Source: Bacteroidetes bacterium GWA2_40_15
GTDB taxonomy: Bacteria; Bacteroidota; Bacteroidia; Bacteroidales; VadinHA17
Direction of reading: 5' to 3'
DNA: 36,820 nt
Assembly: GCA_001768195.1 (NCBI GenBank)
Contig: MENI01000094.1
Coordinates: 39,912 to 76,731, forward strand
Shown: one piece after another, positions 1 through 9,056 of the stretch
Layout of the letters: the number at the start of each line of letters is the position of its first letter
Numbering within the stretch: the first letter of the stretch is position 1
Translations under genes and position numbers: made by a program
The notes under the pieces: model-generated
Told to the model about the DNA's origin: nothing
The model's database searches: none
The model's input: only the letters and a program-made list of their open reading frames with translations

Positions 1-1
1 A

Positions 2-1519
2 AGGTATATGATATGGGATGGTATAAGGGCTGTTGATTATCTTCTCACCAGGAAAGAGATCGATCCTGCAAGGATCGGAATTACAGGCAGATCAGGCGGT
101 GGTACTCAGTCCTCCTATATAGCTGCTTTTGATGATCGTATTCTTGCATCGGCTCCTGAATGCTATATCACAACTTTTGCAAGATTGCTTCAGACCATGG
201 GTAATCAGGATGCAGAGCAAAACTTTCCTTCCTTTATTGTAAAAGGGCTTGATCTTCCCGATTTGCTTTCGGTAAGAGCTCCTAAACCTTCGCTGATGAT
301 TACTACAACCCGCGATATATTCAGTATACAGGGAGCCAGGGAGGCTGAAAAGGAAATTTCCGGTATTTATGAAGCTTATGGTAAGGCTGAAAACTTCGGC
401 CGGGCTGAAGATGATACCGGACACGCTTCAACTCTGAAGAACAGGGAAGCAATGTATGCCTTTTTCCGGAAACACCTTAATAATCCGGGTGATACAAAAG
501 ATCAGATTGTTCCCCTGCTCACAAAAGATGAACTGAGGGTAACCTCTTCAGGACAGGTGTCAGTTTCGATTGGCGGAGAGACAGTACACACTCTTAATAA
601 AAAGGAATTTGAGTCATTCGTTAGTAAAAAAGAAATATTACTAAATGACACATGGTCAGAGGGTGTTATAAGTTCAGCAAAAAAATTATCAGGCTTCATT
701 GAACCTTCAGCAACTGATGAACCTGTTTTTTCAGGTCGATTCAGGAAAACCGGGTATTCCATTGAAAAATATTTCGTGAAGGGGGAGGGTGGCTATATCA
801 TTCCCTATATTCTGCTTATTCCTGATGCACCAGGCAACAAAGCTGTCATTTATCTCAACCCCTCCGGTAAATCAGCTGATGTGGCGGCAGATGGTCCAAT
901 GGAATGGCTTGTAAAGCAGGGTTTTACAGTGCTGGCGCCAGACCTGATCGGGACAGGAGAGACAGGGCCCGGTATTTTCCAGGGGGATGCATATATTGAC
1001 GGAGAATCGCATAATCTATGGTATGCATCAATTGTTATCGGAAGGAGCATAGTGGGAATAAGAACTGCTGATGTAGTTAAGCTCACCAGGTTGTTAATTG
1101 AAAAAAGTTCTGTTAATGAGATATATGGCGTGGCAAAGAAAGAACTGTCACCGGTCCTGTTGCATGCTTCGGCATTTGAAAACTCTATTTCCAGGATTGC
1201 ATTAATTGAACCTTATTCATCTTACAGGTCGTTGGTAGTGAGTCGCTTCTACAAATCATCTTTTATCTCCGGGGTAGTACCCGGAGCTCTTAAAGAATAT
1301 GACCTTACATACCTTGCCGGAACCCTGGCTCCAGGGAGAGTACTTATTGCCGGAGCAACTGACGGAAAAGGAGGTAATGAAGATTCAGTGCTGATTCAGG
1401 CTGACATGGATATAATAAAAAAAATATACTCCTACAAAGAGGCTGAAAATCAACTTAGCATTGTGCCATTAAATCCGGGATGGAAAATTGATGCATTATT
1501 AAAGGATTGGATCAAATGA
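2..1519 (+). CDS. Acetyl-xylan-esterase-like alpha/beta hydrolase, 5' end cut by window
   Basis: This is the C-terminal portion of a serine hydrolase. The frame is open to the window edge, so the true start lies upstream; the ATG at 8 is internal. Numbered from that ATG, a complete triad is visible: Ser29 in GRSGGG, Asp103 in TTRD and His139 in DTGHA. This arrangement fits the acetyl-xylan-esterase/dienelactone-hydrolase type found in Bacteroidota glycan loci, which would deacetylate plant or host polysaccharides; the substrate is inferred. From about residue 245 a second hydrolase-like lobe follows (GFTVLAPDLIGTGETG) with no G-x-S-x-G motif, so it is probably non-catalytic. The stop codon overlaps the next ATG by four bases, so it is translationally coupled to the M14 peptidase. 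A signal peptide cannot be assessed. A more general peptidase-like alpha/beta hydrolase is the alternative. Confidence 0.72.
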   Translation, partial: RYMIWDGIRAVDYLLTRKEIDPARIGITGRSGGGTQSSYIAAFDDRILASAPECYITTFARLLQTMGNQDAEQNFPSFIVKGLDLPDLLSVRAPKPSLMITTTRDIFSIQGAREAEKEISGIYEAYGKAENFGRAEDDTGHASTLKNREAMYAFFRKHLNNPGDTKDQIVPLLTKDELRVTSSGQVSVSIGGETVHTLNKKEFESFVSKKEILLNDTWSEGVISSAKKLSGFIEPSATDEPVFSGRFRKTGYSIEKYFVKGEGGYIIPYILLIPDAPGNKAVIYLNPSGKSADVAADGPMEWLVKQGFTVLAPDLIGTGETGPGIFQGDAYIDGESHNLWYASIVIGRSIVGIRTADVVKLTRLLIEKSSVNEIYGVAKKELSPVLLHASAFENSISRIALIEPYSSYRSLVVSRFYKSSFISGVVPGALKEYDLTYLAGTLAPGRVLIAGATDGKGGNEDSVLIQADMDIIKKIYSYKEAENQLSIVPLNPGWKIDALLKDWIK

Positions 1520-2757
1520 GATTATCAAATCGTAAATCCGTATGGTTTATTGCATTACTCCTGCTTACTGTCAATAATTTGTCAAAGGGGCAGGTTGTTA
1601 ATAAACTGAAGATTGGATATATCAATTATTATTTTGAGAACGGATCGCCTTTGTTATGGAATATTGAAAATGATACTCTTCTGAAAATTTCACTGCTTCC
1701 TGATTATCAAAGACAAACACTTAACCGTCAGACCGATCACTGGTATTTCAGTATTGTCGCTGCAAAGGGCACCCGTATAAGGATGACTATTGAAAAAATG
1801 GTTCCTGATGTCTATAATGGCCGGCAGGCAACTGACTGGTGGAATTACAGGACAGGAATACCCTGCTATGTTTCAAATGATAATGAAAGTTGGACTGCAT
1901 ATAAGACAACTACTTTGCCAGGCAGGGAATTATATTGTGATTTTGTAATGGAATCTGAAGAGGTTTGGCTGGCCCGACTCCCTGTATACACTACAACCCA
2001 TCTGAATTCCCTGTTAACCAGGATTAAAGGCCAGAATGATGTAAGGATACTTGAAATTGGAAGAACTCTTGAAAACAGACCACTGGAGATCATACAACTT
2101 GGAAATCCCAAAGCAATAAATCAGGTAGTGATCAGAGCAAGAGCACATCCCTGGGAACCTGGTGGCAACTGGGTTGTTGAAGGACTTATTGAAGAGTTCA
2201 TAAAGGAAAATCCCAAACGAAATCTGACCAATTTCTGTTTTGCGATTCTGCCGATGGCCAATAAGGATGGTGTTGTAAGGGGAATGACACGATTCAATAC
2301 TGCAGGGATGGATCTTAACAGGAACTGGGATAAGGCCTCTGATTCAATTACCTGCCCGGAAAACTACGCTCTTGAAAAATATATTAATATGATGATTAAA
2401 AGTGGATTGCCACCTGCCCTGGTGATTGACCTACATAATGACGACAAGGGCGATGTGCATCTGGCAAAACGGGATAAAGGGGATACCGGTTTTCAGAGTA
2501 GAATGCAGAAGTTAGAAAAGCTGATGCGCGAGCATACCTCTTTTTCTGAAAGTTTTAGATACTCATGGACCGGAGATGGTCAATCCACTGTAATGACGAT
2601 TGATAACGGACTGTATTCTCGTTATGGTCTTGAAGCTTTTGTTTATGAGCTCAATGCAAACCGGATAACAGGATTGAATAAAGTCCCATCTGCTGATGAC
2701 TGGAAAGAAACCGGGAAAGGTCTCCTGGAGGTGATATACTGCTATCTTGAAAAGTAG
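1516..2757 (+). CDS. Secreted M14-family zinc carboxypeptidase
   Basis: This is a 413-residue metallopeptidase predicted to remove C-terminal residues from peptides or peptide-like conjugates outside the cytoplasm. The N-terminus is a signal peptide (hydrophobic WFIALLLLTV, then a polar region). Residues about 25-165 form a beta-rich N-terminal domain as in cytosolic-carboxypeptidase-like M14 members. The zinc site is intact: His211 and Glu214 in HPWE and His307 in DLHND. Asn268/Arg269 in DLNRNWD fit substrate carboxylate binding, and Glu378 in VYELNAN is the catalytic base. The ATG at 1516 was chosen over the in-frame TTG at 1507 because it forms an ATGA overlap with the preceding esterase stop. 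The family call is firm; the substrate is unknown. Confidence 0.85.
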   Translation: MRLSNRKSVWFIALLLLTVNNLSKGQVVNKLKIGYINYYFENGSPLLWNIENDTLLKISLLPDYQRQTLNRQTDHWYFSIVAAKGTRIRMTIEKMVPDVYNGRQATDWWNYRTGIPCYVSNDNESWTAYKTTTLPGRELYCDFVMESEEVWLARLPVYTTTHLNSLLTRIKGQNDVRILEIGRTLENRPLEIIQLGNPKAINQVVIRARAHPWEPGGNWVVEGLIEEFIKENPKRNLTNFCFAILPMANKDGVVRGMTRFNTAGMDLNRNWDKASDSITCPENYALEKYINMMIKSGLPPALVIDLHNDDKGDVHLAKRDKGDTGFQSRMQKLEKLMREHTSFSESFRYSWTGDGQSTVMTIDNGLYSRYGLEAFVYELNANRITGLNKVPSADDWKETGKGLLEVIYCYLEK

Positions 2758-2781
2758 ATATATGGTGACCAAAACCTGACT

Positions 2782-2812
2782 TTTTTAAAGTATATTTAAG
2801 ACAGTAATTTTA
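2782..2812 (+). promoter_or_regulatory. Candidate Bacteroidota-type promoter for the dehydrogenase-aminotransferase pair
   Basis: TTTT (2782-2785), 19 bases, then TAATTTTA (2805-2812), compared with the Bacteroidota consensus TTTG-N19-21-TAnnTTTG. It would start transcription near 2819, about 53 bases before the ATG at 2872. Both boxes deviate by one base, so this is weak. Confidence 0.28.
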
Positions 2813-2871
2813 ATTAGCTATTGTCTGATCATTTTTTATTACTAACACTTCTTTTAAATCATAATAAACAA

Positions 2872-3864
2872 ATGAAAAATGCAGCAATAATAGGCTTTGG
2901 TTTTATGGGAATGACTCATACTCTGAATATTCTCAGGATCAAAGATCTGAAACTGGCAGCCATTGTTGACAGAGACCTGTCAATGATTGAAAAGAATCTT
3001 CAATCCGGTATAGGGAACATCTCGGTCGGGAACATTGATGCCAAAGAACTGGAGGGCGTAAAGCGGTATTCTGATATTGATGAATGTCTCAGGAATGAGG
3101 ATATTGATGTGGTAATTATATGCACTCATGTCAATACTCATTATGAATTGACAAAAAAAGCTCTGGTACATAAAAAGGATGTCTTTCTTGAAAAACCTTT
3201 CTGTCTTGATTTGAATCAGGCTCATGAACTCATTGATCTGGCAGAAAAAATGAAGAAACTGCTCATGGTAGGGCATGTTGTCAGGTTTATGCCACCTTAT
3301 CAGCAGTTAAAAAAGTGGATCGATAGCAAGGAGTTCGGTGATTTGAAATTTCTTTCCCTTTCACGGTTCTGCGGACTGCCTGGCTGGGGTCAGTGGAATG
3401 ATAAGAGTCTAAAGGATCTTTCGGGAGGAGCACTGTTCGATCTTGCTATTCATGATATCGACTTCGCCGGTTCCCTGCTTGGTTCTCCGTCTCAGATTAA
3501 ATGCAGTTACCTTCCCGGCGAGTACAGTAAACATGACTATATCAGTGCCATGTGGAGCTATAATATAAAGAATGTACATGTTAAAATAGAGGGAGGTTTC
3601 ACATTTCATAAGAGTTTTCCATTCCAGGCCGGCTATATGGCACATTTCAACGATGCATCTGTAGTTTATTCCTCGATGAATGGTGACGTTATTCAGATTG
3701 CGGACAACTCTTCTGTAAGAGAAGTCCCTGCGGGTGATGCCGGAGCCGGATACTACAATGAGATGGCTTATTTTGCAGAATGCCTCGTTAATGGTAAAGC
3801 ACCTGAGTTATGCATGCCATCGTCTTCACTTAAGGCTATAGAATTATGTTATAATCATTTGTAA
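2872..3864 (+). CDS. Gfo/Idh/MocA-family NAD(P)-dependent oxidoreductase
   Basis: This 330-residue cytoplasmic protein is predicted to oxidise or reduce a hydroxyl of a sugar, sugar nucleotide or cyclitol using NAD(P). A Rossmann fold opens at once with GFGFMG. The family EKP motif is present (Glu107-Lys108-Pro109), where Lys is the conserved catalytic residue. The C-terminal alpha/beta domain carries AIHDIDFAG with His194 and Asp197. Length is normal for the family. The ATG at 2872 was chosen over the in-frame TTG at 2821 because the Rossmann motif starts directly after it and no signal peptide is expected. Only 11 bases separate it from the aminotransferase, so the two probably make and transaminate a keto intermediate. 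The exact substrate cannot be read from sequence. Confidence 0.83.
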   Translation: MKNAAIIGFGFMGMTHTLNILRIKDLKLAAIVDRDLSMIEKNLQSGIGNISVGNIDAKELEGVKRYSDIDECLRNEDIDVVIICTHVNTHYELTKKALVHKKDVFLEKPFCLDLNQAHELIDLAEKMKKLLMVGHVVRFMPPYQQLKKWIDSKEFGDLKFLSLSRFCGLPGWGQWNDKSLKDLSGGALFDLAIHDIDFAGSLLGSPSQIKCSYLPGEYSKHDYISAMWSYNIKNVHVKIEGGFTFHKSFPFQAGYMAHFNDASVVYSSMNGDVIQIADNSSVREVPAGDAGAGYYNEMAYFAECLVNGKAPELCMPSSSLKAIELCYNHL

Positions 3865-3875
3865 ATAATAATGTT

Positions 3876-5093
3876 ATGAAAAGTAGTCTGGCAATAAACG
3901 GTGGACCAAAGACAATTGACAGGAGTTTCGACTGGCCTGTTTTTGATGAATCAGAAGTAAATGCAGTTGCAGATGTGGTCAGAAGCGGCAAGTGGGGAAA
4001 TCCTGACTGCGGGGACCTGGTAAAAGATTTCGAAGATGAGTTTGCGGCATTTTGTGGTGCAAAATATGCTCTTACATGCGTTAACGGATCGGTTGCCCTG
4101 CGGCTGGCTCTTATTGCAACCGGTGTAAGACCAGGTGATGAAGTGATTATTCCTCCTTACACATTTATAGCAACATCAACTATTGTTCTCGAAGCTAATT
4201 GTGTTCCGGTTTTTGTCGATATCGATCCTGATACTTATAATCTCGATCCTTCCAAAATTGAAGCTGCCATAACTAAGCGCACAAGGGCGATAATACCTGT
4301 GCATTTTGCAGGTCAGGCTTGTGATATGGACAAAATAACGGCTATTGCGAAAAGGCATAATCTTAAAGTTATTGAAGATGCCTGCCATGGGCATGGAGCA
4401 GAATACAAAGGAGAGAAGCTTGGCAGTATTGGTGACGCCGGTTGTTTCAGCTTCCAGTCATCGAAGAATCTTACTTGTGGCGAGGGTGGAATGGTCATCA
4501 CAAATGAGGAGAAGCTTTATGAAATGATGAATTCGCTTCGTAATGTAGGACGAGTTAAAGGAGGACAATGGTATGAGCACCATTTCCTGGGATGTAATTA
4601 CAGGATGACCCAGTTGCAGGTCACAATTCTTTCAACTCAGATTAAGCGTCTGGCTGACCAGACAATACGGCGTCATGAAAATGGTACATACCTGAATTCT
4701 CTGGTTTCAAAAATTGATGGCATAAAACCACTGGTACGAGGGGTGGGAGAGACTCTTCACAGTTATCATATATATATATTCAAATATAATAAATCGAAAT
4801 TCAATAATCTGCCTAAATCTGAGTTCGCAAAAATGCTTGCAGCAGAGGGTGTTCCCTGTTTTATGGGATATCCGCAGCCATTATACAAACAGCCCCTTTT
4901 CCAGAAGAAGAACTTCATGTGTTATGCCATTCCTGAGGAGGTTGATTATGCAAAAGTTTGCTGCCCGGTAACAGAAAAAGCCTGTTATGAGGAGGCTGTA
5001 TGGATATTACAGCATGCGATGCTGGGACCAAAAGAGGATATGGAAAAGTTTGCAGAAGCAATATTGAAAATTCAAAAAGTAGTAAGTGCTTAA
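3876..5093 (+). CDS. DegT/DnrJ/EryC1-family PLP-dependent aminotransferase
   Basis: This 405-residue fold-type-I aminotransferase transfers an amino group, usually from glutamate or glutamine, to a keto-sugar or keto-cyclitol. Lys197 in FSFQSSKN is the Schiff-base lysine and Asp168 in VIEDAC pairs with the pyridine nitrogen. VNGSVALRLAL (residues 70-80) fits the PLP phosphate-binding segment. The N-terminal pattern (LAINGGPK, then SGKWG) resembles the scyllo-inosose/AHBA-synthase branch more than the nucleotide-sugar branch; this is from memory, not a search. It directly follows the Gfo/Idh gene, the pairing expected for dehydrogenation followed by transamination. Its stop lies 15 bases from the convergent transporter remnant, and no obvious terminator lies between them. 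Confidence 0.85.
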   Translation: MKSSLAINGGPKTIDRSFDWPVFDESEVNAVADVVRSGKWGNPDCGDLVKDFEDEFAAFCGAKYALTCVNGSVALRLALIATGVRPGDEVIIPPYTFIATSTIVLEANCVPVFVDIDPDTYNLDPSKIEAAITKRTRAIIPVHFAGQACDMDKITAIAKRHNLKVIEDACHGHGAEYKGEKLGSIGDAGCFSFQSSKNLTCGEGGMVITNEEKLYEMMNSLRNVGRVKGGQWYEHHFLGCNYRMTQLQVTILSTQIKRLADQTIRRHENGTYLNSLVSKIDGIKPLVRGVGETLHSYHIYIFKYNKSKFNNLPKSEFAKMLAAEGVPCFMGYPQPLYKQPLFQKKNFMCYAIPEEVDYAKVCCPVTEKACYEEAVWILQHAMLGPKEDMEKFAEAILKIQKVVSA

Positions 5094-5108
5094 AATTGAT
5101 ACTGATTT

Positions 5109-5543
5109 TTATTTTAAACGTATCTTATGTCCTTTTAAGGCATAGAATAAAATATAGAAGTAGATCGGAAGTACTATCCAGTAAGCGGCTCTTGCAGTAA
5201 ACAGGTCAGCTAAACGACCATACAACAGAGGTATTATTGCCGCTCCTGAATTTGCCAGACCGAGCAATGCTATGAACATGCCTGACAATCCTATCGTCAT
5301 TCCCTTTTTATAACCTGTGTACTCAAGTAACCATCCCGATGGTACCGACATGAAAAAATAGGCAATGTAAAATGAGAAGGCTACAAGATACAACTGAAAA
5401 TTATTCAGCTCGCATGCAATCTTAAGATATGGCACCAGCACAGCACTGATCCATGTTATAAACCCGAATACAAAAAACAGGGCTCCTATAATTATGATCG
5501 GACTCGTGATATCAGAATGTATCTTCTTTATGAAACTTTTCAT
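5109..5543 (-). pseudogene. FucP-type MFS sugar transporter with internal in-frame deletion
   Basis: This 144-residue ORF joins the two ends of a fucose/glucose:H+ symporter that is normally a little over 400 residues. Residues 1 to about 95 match the N-terminal membrane segments (FFVFGFITW, LVPYLK, FSFYIAYFFMSVPSG). From about residue 98 the sequence jumps to the family C-terminus (GAAIIPLLYGRLADLF, then AYWIVLP and YALKGHK). The middle eight or so membrane segments are absent while the reading frame is preserved. It is last in the fucosidase operon, 27 bases after the ceramidase-like gene, which agrees with an original role in fucose uptake. It almost certainly cannot form a normal 12-helix transporter. 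A genuine deletion is likely, but an assembly collapse is possible. Confidence 0.72.
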
Positions 5544-5570
5544 TATCAGTGTTTTGAATGATTTCAGGGC

Positions 5571-7502
5571 TTATCTGGATAGCCTTTTGATATCGTCAAG
5601 AATTATGTCATAAACATCCGGAGGGAATACAGCAGGGGAGCCATACCAGAAAAATGAGTCAAGTCCTTCATAATTCTTCTGTTCCAGATGCTTTCTTGTA
5701 GGAAGATAACTCGATACATCGTTTGTATAACCTGCCACTGAAACCAGTTTACCAGGGTACAGGTTCTTTACTCCGAATCCGTATTCTGTAGTGGTCTCCC
5801 TGGAGTATCCCACAAGTTTCCAGTTACCAATGTTGAACGTCTGTATATAAACTGGTAATGATTGTGGCATGGTTCCTTCATCGTAGTACTTCAGCATCAG
5901 GTTGCTCCATTTAACATTTTTCTCAGCATACACATCACCTGATTTGGATATATTAGCTTCTTTGTAAGCTATTATTTCATCTTTTGACCATGGCGTTATT
6001 GGAATGTTAACAGTATCAATGAAAAAAGAGATTGAACCGGTTATTTTTTCCATAGGGCGTTTAAGTACCGCAATTACTTCATTTGCAAGCTTTTCTCCTG
6101 CGATGTTCTCGCCATTGTCTCTTGGATTTATGTCACCTGCAGTGCCTTGCAGGAAAAGGGAATTTGATGTTCCTGTTCTTCTTTCAATCAGCATGCGTGC
6201 TACACCTGGATAGTTCGCACTTATAGTATAATGGAGTGTTCCGGCAGTACTGAAAACAGGGTGACAGGCAGCAATAAACAAATAGCTTTCGCTGTTTTTC
6301 TCAGGATATACCACTTTTATTACATCAACAGCGCTGTCGTATAGTTCCGGGTGGTCCTTAAGACTGCGGTTATAGCCGATATCTGTCTGACCTCTGCCGA
6401 AATAGATTTCGGCAGGTTCCAGTGAGACGAGCGCTTTTTCAACAGAACTGATCAATCCGTTCCTGAGGGTCTGATTCAGATAGATGCTGTCGGGCCTCTG
6501 GTTGGCTTCCTGCCAGGTGAGCCAGTTTTGTGAAACAGGTGCAAAATGTGTGTGCGAGGAATTAATGAATATTGCGGATCCCGGAATCCCTGTTTTTCTG
6601 AATATCTCTTCCTTGATAATACCTGTAAACTCATCATCCAGTCCGCATACATCAATATTTATTATAACCACTGTTTTGTTACCATTCTTAATTGCCATTG
6701 CCCTTGAAGTCAGATTACCTTCGCTTCGATGACTCCCGATATAAAGGATATTATTCCTGCTTATTCCGTAAAGCCTGTCATTAAAAACTGCGATATGATT
6801 TATATCTTCCTTTATGGTCTCCCAGTTACGATAAGCCATCATCAGCCATTTAACATCTCCGCCCGACAGCTCATATTTATAGATAAACCCTTCGTTGGTC
6901 ATTGCATAGAGTATTCCATTATTTGCTGTCAGGCTTAATATCCCGGCAGGAGATTCAGACTTCTTCCACTCCGGTTTCTTTTTTGAGAGATCAGCTGACC
7001 ATACAGCTCCTTCTTTATTAGCAGCATATAAAAAACCCTCTGAAGCAGCCAGAGTAATTACGGAGCCTTCAATAGCGCCTGTTTTTTTCCATTTTACTGT
7101 TCCCTGTAAACTGGTCTCAAGTAATTCCCCATTTGAATTTAATCCATACATTTTTCCTTCAGCACCTGCAACCGATATTATACCTTCAGCAGGACCGGCC
7201 TTTTCCCATTTCCAGCTTTGGTTCTCAGGAACCAGACGAAGAAGTTCATTATTGCTGATTATGTACATATTGTTTCCTGATACTGCCAATGAGACTGCTT
7301 CAGGCAATGAACCAAGGGATGTCCATTGAAGGGTGAACCTGCCATTCCGGGGCAATCCATAACCTCCCAGATGGAGAGAAAGCAGTGCCTGATCAGGTTC
7401 GATAGAAATCTGTGATGTTCCGGCATAGTATTCTGTTTGCGCATCTATATTTCCTGCTATCTGTAGCAGGGCGATAAATAACACGAACCTGATTGATTTC
7501 AT
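5571..7502 (-). CDS. Neutral-ceramidase-like secreted hydrolase with inserted five-repeat propeller
   Basis: This is a 643-residue exported protein with signal peptide VLFIALLQIAGNIDAQ. It starts like a neutral/alkaline ceramidase (YYAGTSQISIEP, LGGYGLP) and resumes that domain at about residue 262. The metal-site motif SSHTH (His317, His319), ACHP (His414) and GTAGDINP (Asp457) agree with the ceramidase zinc site and active-site regions. Between the two pieces, residues about 58-258 form five repeats of about 40 residues, marked by Trp60, Trp99, Trp138, Trp179 and Trp219, each followed by a G-x-LY-like strand. This looks like a tectonin-type beta-propeller inserted in the catalytic domain. 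The family cleaves amide bonds of ceramide, but the Bacteroidota homologues are uncharacterised, so another acyl-amide substrate is possible. It lies between the fucosidase and the transporter remnant. Confidence 0.72.
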   Translation of the reverse strand: MKSIRFVLFIALLQIAGNIDAQTEYYAGTSQISIEPDQALLSLHLGGYGLPRNGRFTLQWTSLGSLPEAVSLAVSGNNMYIISNNELLRLVPENQSWKWEKAGPAEGIISVAGAEGKMYGLNSNGELLETSLQGTVKWKKTGAIEGSVITLAASEGFLYAANKEGAVWSADLSKKKPEWKKSESPAGILSLTANNGILYAMTNEGFIYKYELSGGDVKWLMMAYRNWETIKEDINHIAVFNDRLYGISRNNILYIGSHRSEGNLTSRAMAIKNGNKTVVIINIDVCGLDDEFTGIIKEEIFRKTGIPGSAIFINSSHTHFAPVSQNWLTWQEANQRPDSIYLNQTLRNGLISSVEKALVSLEPAEIYFGRGQTDIGYNRSLKDHPELYDSAVDVIKVVYPEKNSESYLFIAACHPVFSTAGTLHYTISANYPGVARMLIERRTGTSNSLFLQGTAGDINPRDNGENIAGEKLANEVIAVLKRPMEKITGSISFFIDTVNIPITPWSKDEIIAYKEANISKSGDVYAEKNVKWSNLMLKYYDEGTMPQSLPVYIQTFNIGNWKLVGYSRETTTEYGFGVKNLYPGKLVSVAGYTNDVSSYLPTRKHLEQKNYEGLDSFFWYGSPAVFPPDVYDIILDDIKRLSR

Positions 7503-7527
7503 GTTTTATTGATATTCTGCTGATTAA

Positions 7528-8910
7528 TTATTTGATCTTTATTTTGAATGACCAGGCATAGCTGCATGACGTTGGTCTGGCTTTCGGGCGTGGATAGGTA
7601 ATTGTAAGCCCTTCTGATTCCGACCAATTCCATTTGAGATCACCGGGAACACCCAGCATGGTGATCTTTGATCCTTCAGCAGGTTTTATCGCCTTTAACC
7701 GGAATTCTTCACCCTGCCATTCGAGAAAAATTGCATACAAATAGTCTCCCTTTGCTGTAAAGTATGCATCGCCTTCCTGCTGGACACTCCATGGTCTGGT
7801 TTCATAAATAGCTTCTCCGTTTGTGACAAGCCATTCGCCAAGTTGCAATAAAGGATACTGTTCATATTCGGGGATATTTCCGGCTGCCGTAGGTCCGACA
7901 TTAATATCAAAATTGCCATTGCGGCTGACTCCCTTGATTACTTTATCAATGAATTGCTTTGGTGACATTATATCTTCAAGGTCGGTGTCCTGATTATATC
8001 CGAATGTTTTGGCAATTCCCTGCCAGTACGACCATGAGTGGGTAAGTGATCCTTCGCTCCCCTTATCATAGTCATATTCAACATTATAGAGATCGCCATG
8101 TTTTCCTCTTTCATCCTTTCCGAAACGGTCGTTTACAAAAACCTCCTGGTTCCTTTTGGCTGCTTCATTATAATAATATGCAACAACTTCCTTCATCTTC
8201 CAGAATGATTCAGGATGGTCCCATTCACCGTCGAAATAGATAAAATCGGGATGGTACAGGTCGATCAGTTCCTTAATCTGGGGGATCATAAAATCATCAA
8301 CGTACTTGCTTACCCTTTTTAAACCTGCGTATGGTATTTCCTTTCCGGTGTAAATAGGGTTAAACCATTCATATAGAGAATAGTAGAATCCAACCTTAAG
8401 ACCTTCTTTGCGTCCGGCTTCAAAAAACTGACCGAGCAGATCCTTTTTCGGACCCATCGCCAGGGCATTTCTGTCGGTGTATTTTGAAGGCCAGAGACAA
8501 AAACCATCATGATGTTTTGAGGTTATAAAGTAATATTTCGCACCCATTTTCTTTGCAAACCTTGCCCATTCATCAGGATCATAATCTTCAGCTTTCCATT
8601 TTGGGATAAAATCATCATAGGTGAAGTCGGCTCCATAATTCTCTCTGTGATAATCACCGGTAGGATTGGTTTTTTCATGCATCCTGTACCCGTACCATTC
8701 AGCATAGGAGATACCTTTTTCCCTGGGGGCCCAGGCCGGGACCGAATAAACTCCCCAGTGCATGCTAAGTCCTATCTTGGCATCTTTATACCATTCAGGC
8801 ATCTTGTGAGAATCGAGTGATTCCCATGTAGGCTTATAGGGTCCCTGTGCCTGAAGAAGTGAAATCCCTGTAAATAAAATGCTGACTACTGCGATTAAAA
8901 TTCTTTTCAT
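7528..8910 (-). CDS. GH29 alpha-L-fucosidase, exported
   Basis: This 460-residue enzyme hydrolyses alpha-linked L-fucose from glycans with retention of configuration, probably in the periplasm or outside. The N-terminus is a signal peptide (LIAVVSILFTGISLLQAQG). Family hallmarks appear in order: SMHWGVYSVPAW (residues 49-60), SKHHDGF (132-138) and the nucleophile Asp227 in FIYFDGEW. The length is typical for a catalytic domain with a short C-terminal beta-sandwich (from about residue 375). It is the first gene of a three-gene minus-strand operon with the ceramidase-like gene 25 bases downstream. The acid/base residue is not conserved enough to assign by eye. The fucosidase call is firm; linkage preference is unknown. 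Confidence 0.92.
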   Translation of the reverse strand: MKRILIAVVSILFTGISLLQAQGPYKPTWESLDSHKMPEWYKDAKIGLSMHWGVYSVPAWAPREKGISYAEWYGYRMHEKTNPTGDYHRENYGADFTYDDFIPKWKAEDYDPDEWARFAKKMGAKYYFITSKHHDGFCLWPSKYTDRNALAMGPKKDLLGQFFEAGRKEGLKVGFYYSLYEWFNPIYTGKEIPYAGLKRVSKYVDDFMIPQIKELIDLYHPDFIYFDGEWDHPESFWKMKEVVAYYYNEAAKRNQEVFVNDRFGKDERGKHGDLYNVEYDYDKGSEGSLTHSWSYWQGIAKTFGYNQDTDLEDIMSPKQFIDKVIKGVSRNGNFDINVGPTAAGNIPEYEQYPLLQLGEWLVTNGEAIYETRPWSVQQEGDAYFTAKGDYLYAIFLEWQGEEFRLKAIKPAEGSKITMLGVPGDLKWNWSESEGLTITYPRPKARPTSCSYAWSFKIKIK

Positions 8911-8963
8911 GTTTTAAAGGCTATTTATATTCTGAATGAATTATTTAATTGTGATATCGTGCC

Positions 8964-8994
8964 TAAAGATATGGTTTTAACACTGAATGATAAA
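8964..8994 (-). promoter_or_regulatory. Candidate promoter for the fucosidase operon
   Basis: On the minus strand: TTTA (8994-8991), 19 bases, TATCTTTA (8971-8964), against TTTG-N19-21-TAnnTTTG. Expected start is near 8957, about 47 bases before the GH29 ATG. One mismatch in each box. Confidence 0.33.
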
Positions 8995-9056
8995 TATTCT
9001 TCCACAATATCCTATGCTTAAAATACGTTAAATAATGTTTATCTGTCAGAATACCA

